A stretch of 11,382 bases of DNA from an uncultured Leuconostoc sp. (lineage in GTDB: Bacteria; Bacillota; Bacilli; Lactobacillales; Lactobacillaceae). The DNA is taken from contig NZ_CAMJRK010000047.1 in the NCBI RefSeq assembly GCF_946222815.1, positions 1 to 11,382 on the forward strand, given 5' to 3'. Positions 7,044 through 11,382 of the stretch are shown here, in pieces. Position 1 is the stretch's first letter. Every line of letters begins with the position of its first letter. The notes below the pieces were generated by a model. The model ran no database searches. It saw nothing but the letters and a program-made list of their open reading frames with translations, and had not been told where the DNA came from. Position numbers and translations under genes: made by a program.

Positions 7044-7090
7044 GAAAGTTTTGGCTGAAGCATTCTAAATTTAAAAGGTTACACTTGAGT

Positions 7091-7107
7091 TAATGCTACT
7101 AGCATTA
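7091..7107. promoter_or_regulatory. 7-bp dyad abutting the Shine-Dalgarno of the Mn ABC operon
   Basis: TAATGCT (7091-7097) and AGCATTA (7101-7107) are perfect inverted repeats around ACT. The right arm runs into the ribosome site AGGAGAG (7107-7113) of the ATPase gene starting at 7122. It could be a metal-regulator operator or an RNA hairpin near the initiation region. I do not recognise it as a known MntR, Zur or AdcR box. Confidence 0.4.
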
Positions 7108-7121
7108 GGAGAGTATGAGCA

Positions 7122-7865
7122 ATGATAAAAGTGCGAAATATGACGGTAGCCTACGGTGGCGCACCGATATTTACGGACCTATCAATTACATTTGAGCCTG
7201 GGAAAATTACTGGTATTATTGGACCAAACGGTGCCGGTAAATCGACAATGATTAAAGGTATACTAGGGCTGATTCATAAGCAAAGCGGGCAAGTGACTTT
7301 GCATGATAAACCAGTAAGTAAGCAATTAAAAAACATTGCTTATGTTGAGCAACGAGCAGCACTTGATTTGACGTTTCCAATTAATGTGTTTGATACTGTC
7401 TTAACTGGAACCTATCCAAACTTGGGGTTGTTTAATGTACCAGGAGCCAAAGAAAAATCGGCATCACAACAAGCACTTGCGGATGTTAATTTATCAGAAT
7501 TTTCACAACGACAAATTGGTGAATTATCTGGTGGTCAATTGCAGCGTGTTTTCGTGGCACGCGCCATTGTACAACAAGCAGATGTGATTATCCTAGATGA
7601 GCCGTTTGTTGGCATTGATATGAAATCAGAAGCTGAAATTATGTCAATTTTAAAACGATGGCAAGAAGAAGGTAAGACAATTATTGTTGTTCATCATGAC
7701 CTCAATAAAGTCACTAAATATTTTGATAATTTAGTGATTATTAATCGTGGCGTTGTTGCTTCAGGAACGACTTCAGAAGTCTTTACCAAAGAAAATATTA
7801 CGACGGCCTTTAGTGGTGATTTGTCAAAGATATTATTCTCAGATAAGGAGCCTGAACATGCGTAG
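7122..7865 (+). CDS. Manganese ABC transporter, ATP-binding protein
   Basis: A 247-residue ABC ATPase of the metal-ion (Mn/Zn/Fe chelate, ABC-3) importer group. It drives uptake through the permease encoded next. Visible motifs are Walker A GPNGAGKST (34-42), the Q-loop glutamine Q77 in YVEQRAALDLTFPINVFD, the signature LSGGQLQRV (135-143), Walker B VIILDEP (155-161) and the switch histidine in VVHHDL (189-194). The segment TFPINVFDTVLTG is typical of MntB/ScaA-operon and ZnuC-type ATPases. The ribosome site AGGAGAG (7107-7113) supports ATG 7122. The stop overlaps the permease start by 8 nt. The assignment to manganese rests on the binding protein two genes downstream, not on this ATPase. Confidence 0.92.
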   Translation: MIKVRNMTVAYGGAPIFTDLSITFEPGKITGIIGPNGAGKSTMIKGILGLIHKQSGQVTLHDKPVSKQLKNIAYVEQRAALDLTFPINVFDTVLTGTYPNLGLFNVPGAKEKSASQQALADVNLSEFSQRQIGELSGGQLQRVFVARAIVQQADVIILDEPFVGIDMKSEAEIMSILKRWQEEGKTIIVVHHDLNKVTKYFDNLVIINRGVVASGTTSEVFTKENITTAFSGDLSKILFSDKEPEHA

Positions 7866-8703
7866 TATAGGATTATTTATTGATGGTTTGATGCAATATA
7901 ACTTTTTACAAACAGCCTTAATTACCTCAATTTTAGTGGGAATTATGTCGGGTATTATTGGGTCATTCATTATTTTAAGAGGTATGTCATTAATGGGGGA
8001 TGCCATCTCTCATGCAGTGTTGCCAGGTGTTGCTGTGGCGTATATGTTAGGGATTAATATTTTATTTGGTGCCTCAGTATTTGGTATCTTAGCGGCATTA
8101 TTAATTGGTTTAGTCGCATCAAAATCGAAGTTGAAGAATGATACGGCTATTGGTATTGTGTTTTCTGCCTTTTTTGCTCTAGGATTTATTTTAATTTCAT
8201 TAGCAGAATCAGCAACAAATCTACACCATATTTTATTTGGTAACGTATTAGCAGTATCTGATAACGACTTAGTTACAACAGCCATTGTTTTAGCAATCGT
8301 TTTGATTTTTGTGGTGGTATTTTACAAAGAGTTATTGATTACGTCATTTGATAATACTTTTGCGCAAGCATATGGATTAAAAACACAACTGATGCATTAT
8401 GCCTTGATGTTGGTGCTAACGTTGGTAACTGTGACTGCACTGCAAACTGTTGGTATCATTTTGATTGTGGCGATGCTTATTACACCTGCCGCAACAGCTT
8501 ATTTACTAACTAATCGTCTATCGCATATGATGATTGTGGCGGCGTTGTTTTCAGTCATTTCATCTGTCATTGGTCTATACATGAGTTACACATTTAATTG
8601 GGCATCAGGTCCAGCAATTGTTTTGACAGCAGCAGTATTCTTTAGTTTGGCATTCTTGTTTTCACCAAAACAAGGTATTATTTTTAAAAAAAAGATAAAG
8701 TAA
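7858..8703 (+). CDS. Manganese ABC transporter, permease
   Basis: A 281-residue membrane protein of the ABC-3 family, the channel part of a PsaABC/MntABC-type importer. Its frame is open upstream to an ATG at 7747, but ATG 7858 is chosen. It has a strong ribosome site (AAGGAG, 7845-7850) at good spacing, and the 37 extra residues would be basic and buried inside the ATPase gene. Family blocks include GDAISHAVLPG (47-57), with a charged loop after it, and LQTVGIILIVAMLITPAATA (195-214). Seven to eight hydrophobic helices are visible, beginning at about 17-40 and ending at about 254-269, with a basic C-terminal tail. The start overlaps the ATPase stop by 8 nt, and the binding-protein gene follows after 38 nt without a terminator, so the three genes are one operon. 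Confidence 0.92.
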   Translation: MRSIGLFIDGLMQYNFLQTALITSILVGIMSGIIGSFIILRGMSLMGDAISHAVLPGVAVAYMLGINILFGASVFGILAALLIGLVASKSKLKNDTAIGIVFSAFFALGFILISLAESATNLHHILFGNVLAVSDNDLVTTAIVLAIVLIFVVVFYKELLITSFDNTFAQAYGLKTQLMHYALMLVLTLVTVTALQTVGIILIVAMLITPAATAYLLTNRLSHMMIVAALFSVISSVIGLYMSYTFNWASGPAIVLTAAVFFSLAFLFSPKQGIIFKKKIK

Positions 8704-8741
8704 TTCGAGTTTCAAAGTTAAAATAAGGCGGAGAAAAAATT

Positions 8742-9683
8742 ATGATTAAGCGTTTAAGTATTATTATTGCTACAGTAGTTGTTGTTCTGGGTGGTGTACT
8801 ATGGTTTGTGAATGGCACCCATGGTGGACAAACTAAAAAACATACTAAGCTACATGTGGTTGCGACCAACTCAATTATTGGTAATATGGTTGAGGAAGTT
8901 GCAGGAGATAAGGTAGAGTTATACACAATAGTTCCTCGTGGTACAGATCCACATGAATATGAACCTCGTCCGCAAGATGTATCAACAACCCAAGAAGCAG
9001 ATGTCTTATTCCACAATGGCCTTAACTTGGAGACAGGTGGTTCAGGTTGGTTTAAGAAGATGTACCAAAATGCGGGTAAGAAAAACAATAAAGAAGTTTA
9101 CTCTGTTTCAACAGGTGTTGTTGCTAAGCATTTGACAGATGCTGGAAAAGAAAATGAGTTAGATCCACATGCTTGGTTAGACATCCAAAATGGTATCAAG
9201 TATGTTAAAAACATCGAAAAGGTATTGATTGATAAGGATCCTGATAATAGCGACACGTATAAGAAAAACGCACAGGCTTATATTGCAAAACTGACTGATT
9301 TAGATAAAAGTGCTAAAACAAAGTTTAATGATATACCAGAAAACAAAAAAGTATTAGTGACCTCAGAAGGTGCATTTAAATACTTCTCATCAGCATATGG
9401 TGTTAAACCAGCATTTATCTGGGAAATTAACACGGAATCACAAGGTACACCAGAACAAATGAAACAAGTATTGGCTAAAATTCGTGCGAGCGAAGTGAAG
9501 TCACTCTTCTTAGAAAGTTCAGTATCACCTAAGGCAATGGAAAAGGTTTCAAAGGAAACAGGGTTGTCTATATATTCTAAAATTTATACTGATTCACTTG
9601 CCAAAAAGGGAACCGATGGGGACACTTACTACAGCATGATGAAATGGAATTTGGATAAAATCGCTCAAGGTATGGCGAAATAA
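8742..9683 (+). CDS. Manganese-binding protein of the ABC importer (PsaA/ScaA/MntC-like)
   Basis: A 313-residue cluster A-I metal-binding protein that captures the ion outside the cell and hands it to the permease. The four expected ligands are present: H71 in GTDPHEYEPRP, H143 in DPHAWLD, E209 in TSEGAFKYF and D284 in YTDSLAKKG. Glutamate at the third position and blocks such as IWEINTESQGTPEQMK (226-241), LFLESSVSP and TYYSMMKWNLDKIAQGMAK closely resemble PsaA/ScaA, which favours Mn2+ over zinc. The N-terminus is MIKR plus a hydrophobic stretch (5-24). There is no lipobox and no cysteine anywhere, although homologues are normally lipoproteins. The protein is therefore likely anchored by an uncleaved helix or released after a weak type I site (VNG/T). 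The start has GGCGGAG (8727-8733) at proper spacing. Confidence 0.93.
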   Translation: MIKRLSIIIATVVVVLGGVLWFVNGTHGGQTKKHTKLHVVATNSIIGNMVEEVAGDKVELYTIVPRGTDPHEYEPRPQDVSTTQEADVLFHNGLNLETGGSGWFKKMYQNAGKKNNKEVYSVSTGVVAKHLTDAGKENELDPHAWLDIQNGIKYVKNIEKVLIDKDPDNSDTYKKNAQAYIAKLTDLDKSAKTKFNDIPENKKVLVTSEGAFKYFSSAYGVKPAFIWEINTESQGTPEQMKQVLAKIRASEVKSLFLESSVSPKAMEKVSKETGLSIYSKIYTDSLAKKGTDGDTYYSMMKWNLDKIAQGMAK

Positions 9684-9727
9684 ATACAAAAAGTCATCAA
9701 TTAATTAATTGATGACTTTTTGTATTT
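9682..9727 (+). terminator. Bidirectional-type terminator after the Mn ABC operon
   Basis: A perfect 46-nt palindrome starting inside the stop codon. The stem has an A5 tract in the left arm and a T5 tract in the right, with a GTCATCAATT core. It could end transcription on either strand, but no converging gene is present. Confidence 0.82.
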
Positions 9728-9758
9728 ATTTATATATGAAACAAAATTCATTTAAAAG

Positions 9759-9767
9759 TGGTATATT
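9759..9767 (+). promoter_or_regulatory. Probable extended -10 promoter for the CDF gene
   Basis: TGGTATATT (TATATT at 9762-9767 with TGn) lies 32 nt before the start codon. No -35 is recognisable at normal spacing. An alternative -10 lies in the TATTATATAAAA stretch just downstream. Confidence 0.4.
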
Positions 9768-9798
9768 TATTATATAAAAAAGATTGTGAGGAAAAAAC

Positions 9799-10698
9799 AT
9801 GACACCGATGAAACAAAAACCCTATATTATTGGGATCACGTTGAATTTAATATTCGTTCTAACGGAAATTGTCTTTTCCCAATTAGCACATTCAACTGCC
9901 TTGTTTGCTGATGCATTTCATAATTTAAGTGATGTATTAGCACTTGTTATTGCTTGGTTAGCTGTTGTTGTATTTGGGTTAAAGGCGACAAAACGACATA
10001 CATATGGCTGGCATAATTTATCAATATTGGCCAGTATCTTTAATACGATACTATTGATATTTGCGGTAGTTATCATTTTCTATGAAGGGATTTCTGACTT
10101 AATTAATCCACCATCAGTATCAACAAGTGGTGGTACAGTGATGATTGTGGCTGCAGTCGGCATTGGTATTAACTTCTTCACTGCAATGCTATTTAAAGCC
10201 AGTGGTGCCCCAGACGAACATGGGCATCATCATGAACAGGATTTAAACTCAAAAACGGCCTACATTCATTTATTAGCTGATGCTGGTGTTTCTGTTGGTG
10301 TGATTATTGGTGGTCTGTTGATCCAGTTAACAGGTTGGAATATTATTGATGCAATTATATCGATGATTATAGGTGTGATTATTATCGTTACGTCATGGCC
10401 AGTAATGGCTGCCACCTTTAATTTGGCAATCAACGGTGTGCCAGATAGCGTCGATGAAGAGGCGATATTCGATTATCTAAACAAACATCCAAATGTCTCA
10501 AATTTGCATGACTTGCATATTTGGCCATTGTCTACCACAGAAACTGCCTTAACAGTGCATCTATCCACTGAAAAAAATGCTAATTCTCAGGATTTATTAG
10601 AAGATATTGCCACGACATTACGTCGGGATTACAATGTGAACCATGTTACAATTCAAATTGAAACAGCAAAAGTAACCGAGCCATGTAATTTAATTTGA
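9799..10698 (+). CDS. Cation diffusion facilitator (CzcD/ZnT-like metal efflux)
   Basis: A 299-residue CDF antiporter that exports divalent metal in exchange for protons. Six hydrophobic helices are visible (about 9-28, 34-60, 74-95, 112-132, 156-178 and 184-210). The two metal-site motifs are H41-NLS-D45 in ADAFHNLSDV and H157-LLA-D161 in HLLADAGVSVGV. This HxxxD/HxxxD pair is the pattern of the zinc/cadmium/cobalt subgroup; manganese CDFs usually have DxxxD instead. A histidine-rich cytoplasmic loop, DEHGHHHEQD (139-148), fits zinc sensing. The C-terminal ferredoxin-like domain shows LHDLHIWPLS (236-245) and HLSTEKNAN. The ribosome site GAGGA (9788-9792) supports ATG 9799. It is a single-gene unit between two manganese importers. 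Zinc specificity is inferred from motifs only. Confidence 0.92.
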   Translation: MTPMKQKPYIIGITLNLIFVLTEIVFSQLAHSTALFADAFHNLSDVLALVIAWLAVVVFGLKATKRHTYGWHNLSILASIFNTILLIFAVVIIFYEGISDLINPPSVSTSGGTVMIVAAVGIGINFFTAMLFKASGAPDEHGHHHEQDLNSKTAYIHLLADAGVSVGVIIGGLLIQLTGWNIIDAIISMIIGVIIIVTSWPVMAATFNLAINGVPDSVDEEAIFDYLNKHPNVSNLHDLHIWPLSTTETALTVHLSTEKNANSQDLLEDIATTLRRDYNVNHVTIQIETAKVTEPCNLI

Positions 10699-10719
10699 TA
10701 AGTAATGTAAATGTAACAT

Positions 10720-10763
10720 TCTCATGAAAAGGCTTACAAAAACTGATGAGATTGATTTTTTTC
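10720..10763 (+). terminator. Weak possible terminator after the CDF gene
   Basis: TCTCAT (10720-10725) and ATGAGA (10746-10751) can pair around a 20-nt loop, followed by TTGATTTTTTTC. The stem is short and the loop long, so this is only a weak candidate. Confidence 0.3.
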
Positions 10764-10825
10764 ACATTTAAAGTGATTTAATACTTAAAATAGAATTTTT
10801 TAAAAAAGTATATCGATATTTTGTG

Positions 10826-10853
10826 TTGACGAATAAATAAAAAAGTGTAATAT
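10826..10853 (+). promoter_or_regulatory. Promoter of the mntH transcript
   Basis: TTGACG (10826-10831) and TAATAT (10848-10853) are 16 nt apart. An A/T palindrome (TTTTTTAAAAAA, 10796-10807) and ATATCGATAT (10810-10819) lie just upstream. The direct repeat TATGTAT twice (10851-10864) covers the -10 and the expected start of transcription near 10860. The repeats are candidate regulator sites. Confidence 0.6.
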
Positions 10854-10859
10854 GTATTA

Positions 10860-11062
10860 TGTATTAGGGTAGAAATAGCCGAGTTAGATACCTTTCATAA
10901 GCTTTCAACAACCCAGTTGAATGAAATTCTTTATGAAAATTATTTAGCACTATAGTACGTGTTTAGCTCACCGTTAAGTAGCTTAAAAGTGATAGGTAAA
11001 TGCGTATTTTAGTGAAAATTCGTTTGTTTTTGTCTTGAGGAGAAATCTAAAGGAGAATTAGG
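10860..11062 (+). promoter_or_regulatory. Long structured 5' leader of mntH
   Basis: About 200 nt separate the predicted transcription start from the mntH start codon, far longer than other leaders here. A nested hairpin has outer arms TTTCATAA (10893-10900) and TTATGAAA (10931-10938), and inner arms TTCAAC (10904-10909) and GTTGAA (10916-10921) around the loop AACCCA. A second stem lies at 10962-10987 (AGCT/AGCT core). GGGT at 10867-10870 can pair either with TACC just before the first hairpin or with ACCC in its loop, which are mutually exclusive choices. I could not fit it to the yybP-ykoY manganese riboswitch consensus or any other class I know. It may be a regulatory leader; a metal-sensing role is inference from the downstream gene. 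Confidence 0.45.
11000..11038 (+). CDS. Possible 12-residue leader peptide upstream of mntH
   Basis: ATG at 11000 opens a short frame, MRILVKIRLFLS, ending in TGA 11036-11038 inside the first of two G-rich ribosome sites (GAGGAG, 11037-11042) before mntH. Its own ribosome site (AGGT, 10994-10997) is unusually close to the ATG. A frame this short is expected by chance, so it is listed only because of its position. Confidence 0.2.
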   Translation: MRILVKIRLFLS

Positions 11063-11382
11063 ATGGATAATTCTAAAAAAACATCGGATCATAGCATCGT
11101 TAAAGATGCAACTGATTCGCTAAGTTTGAGTGATGTAAATAGCTCAATTGAAACACCAAAAAATGGTTCTTTTTGGCGTAAATTGTTGGCTTTTTCAGGA
11201 CCAGGCGCATTAGTAGCTGTTGGTTATATGGATCCAGGTAACTGGGTAACATCTGTGGCTGGTGGTGCACAATATCGTTACACGCTATTATCAATCGTGT
11301 TAATATCAAGTTTAATGGCTATGCTATTGCAATATATGGCTGGTAAATTGGGAATTGTTAAGCAAGAAGATTTAGCTCAAGC
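11063..11382 (+). CDS. mntH: Nramp-family Mn2+/H+ symporter MntH, 5' part
   Basis: The first ~106 residues of an Nramp divalent-metal importer; the gene runs off the window end. Nramp proteins bring Mn2+ (and Fe2+) in with protons. An N-terminal hydrophilic tail of about 40 residues, rich in Ser, Thr and Asp, precedes the first helix. That helix carries the metal-binding motif D57-P-G-N60 in VGYMDPGNWVTS, preceded by FSGPGALVAV. The next helix runs at about 72-92. The second-site motif (MPH in helix 6) lies beyond the window, so completeness cannot be judged. The start ATG 11063 has AGGAGA at 11051-11056. The long leader and promoter repeats suggest regulation, plausibly by manganese. It is the second manganese importer in this region. 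Confidence 0.92.
   Translation, partial: MDNSKKTSDHSIVKDATDSLSLSDVNSSIETPKNGSFWRKLLAFSGPGALVAVGYMDPGNWVTSVAGGAQYRYTLLSIVLISSLMAMLLQYMAGKLGIVKQEDLAQ

Larger units (their letters stand above)
6838..7121. other. Non-coding gap rich in inverted repeats
   Basis: I find no credible ORF and no confident promoter here. In about 280 bp there are five inverted repeats beyond the terminator, listed separately where strong. The first is a 9-bp AT-rich dyad at 6844-6852/6856-6864 with a 3-nt loop. Only the last dyad is close enough to the next gene to be an obvious operator or translation-control element. The gap should contain the promoter of the manganese ABC operon, but the candidates I tried (for example TTGGCT at 7051) lack a well-spaced -10. 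Confidence 0.6.

Noticed and set aside
7747..7857. 37-residue N-terminal extension of the ABC permease
   Set aside because: It would lie inside the ATPase gene and is basic and unlike the family. ATG 7858 has a strong ribosome site (AAGGAG) at correct spacing.
8684..9088. 134-codon antisense ORF over the start of the Mn-binding protein gene
   Set aside because: A shadow of a clearly coding + strand gene; no domain, and its product is not protein-like.
10860..11062. yybP-ykoY manganese riboswitch before mntH
   Set aside because: The characteristic GGGGAGUA and paired CCGUC-type loop elements are not present in the right order. That class also usually turns on exporters rather than importers.
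11100..11309. Antisense ORF at the window end
   Set aside because: It overlies the MntH coding sequence with its intact DPGN motif, so the + strand frame is the real one.
1..11382. Mobile elements, CRISPR arrays, toxin-antitoxin or defence genes
   Set aside because: No transposase, integrase, spaced direct repeats or paired small genes were seen. Base composition looks even across the window.

Overview
The window looks like chromosomal DNA of a low-GC lactic acid bacterium, most likely Leuconostocaceae (Leuconostoc or a close relative). The basis is the AT-rich composition, a FemAB-type peptidoglycan branching enzyme, a class II (bacterial) HMG-CoA reductase of the mevalonate pathway, a PsaA/ScaA-like manganese-binding protein and an Nramp transporter. 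The genus call is inference from gene content and protein style. All recognisable genes are on the + strand. I see no tRNA, rRNA, CRISPR array, insertion sequence or phage gene.

Region 1 (1-2885) is cell envelope: the 3' end of a FemX/MurM-like aminoacyltransferase, a LytR-CpsA-Psr (LCP) glycopolymer ligase with an extended -10 promoter and a strong terminator, and a PAP2-family lipid phosphatase with its own promoter and terminator. All three act on undecaprenyl-linked wall precursors or on the wall itself.

Region 2 (2886-6840) is a tight four-gene operon: a short Ppx/GppA phosphatase, HMG-CoA reductase, a 313-residue protein of unknown function, and a sirtuin lacking all zinc-ribbon cysteines. 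The first two joins overlap by 8 and 4 nt. The run ends at a good rho-independent terminator just after the sirtuin stop.

Region 3 (6841-7121) is a 280-bp non-coding segment unusually rich in inverted repeats, the last of which abuts the Shine-Dalgarno of the next gene.

Region 4 (7122-11382) is metal homeostasis: an ABC importer (ATPase, permease, binding protein) whose binding protein carries the manganese-type His-His-Glu-Asp ligand set but no lipobox cysteine; a zinc-type cation diffusion facilitator; and the start of an Nramp (MntH) importer behind a leader of about 200 nt. That leader can form nested hairpins, competing pairings and a possible short upstream ORF. The two manganese import systems fit the high manganese demand of lactic acid bacteria; the CDF exporter would balance zinc or related ions.

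I do not see a clearly new multi-gene system. The best candidates for something undescribed are the mntH leader RNA, the hairpin-dense gap before the manganese ABC operon, and the phosphatase/HMG-CoA reductase/unknown/zinc-less sirtuin operon.
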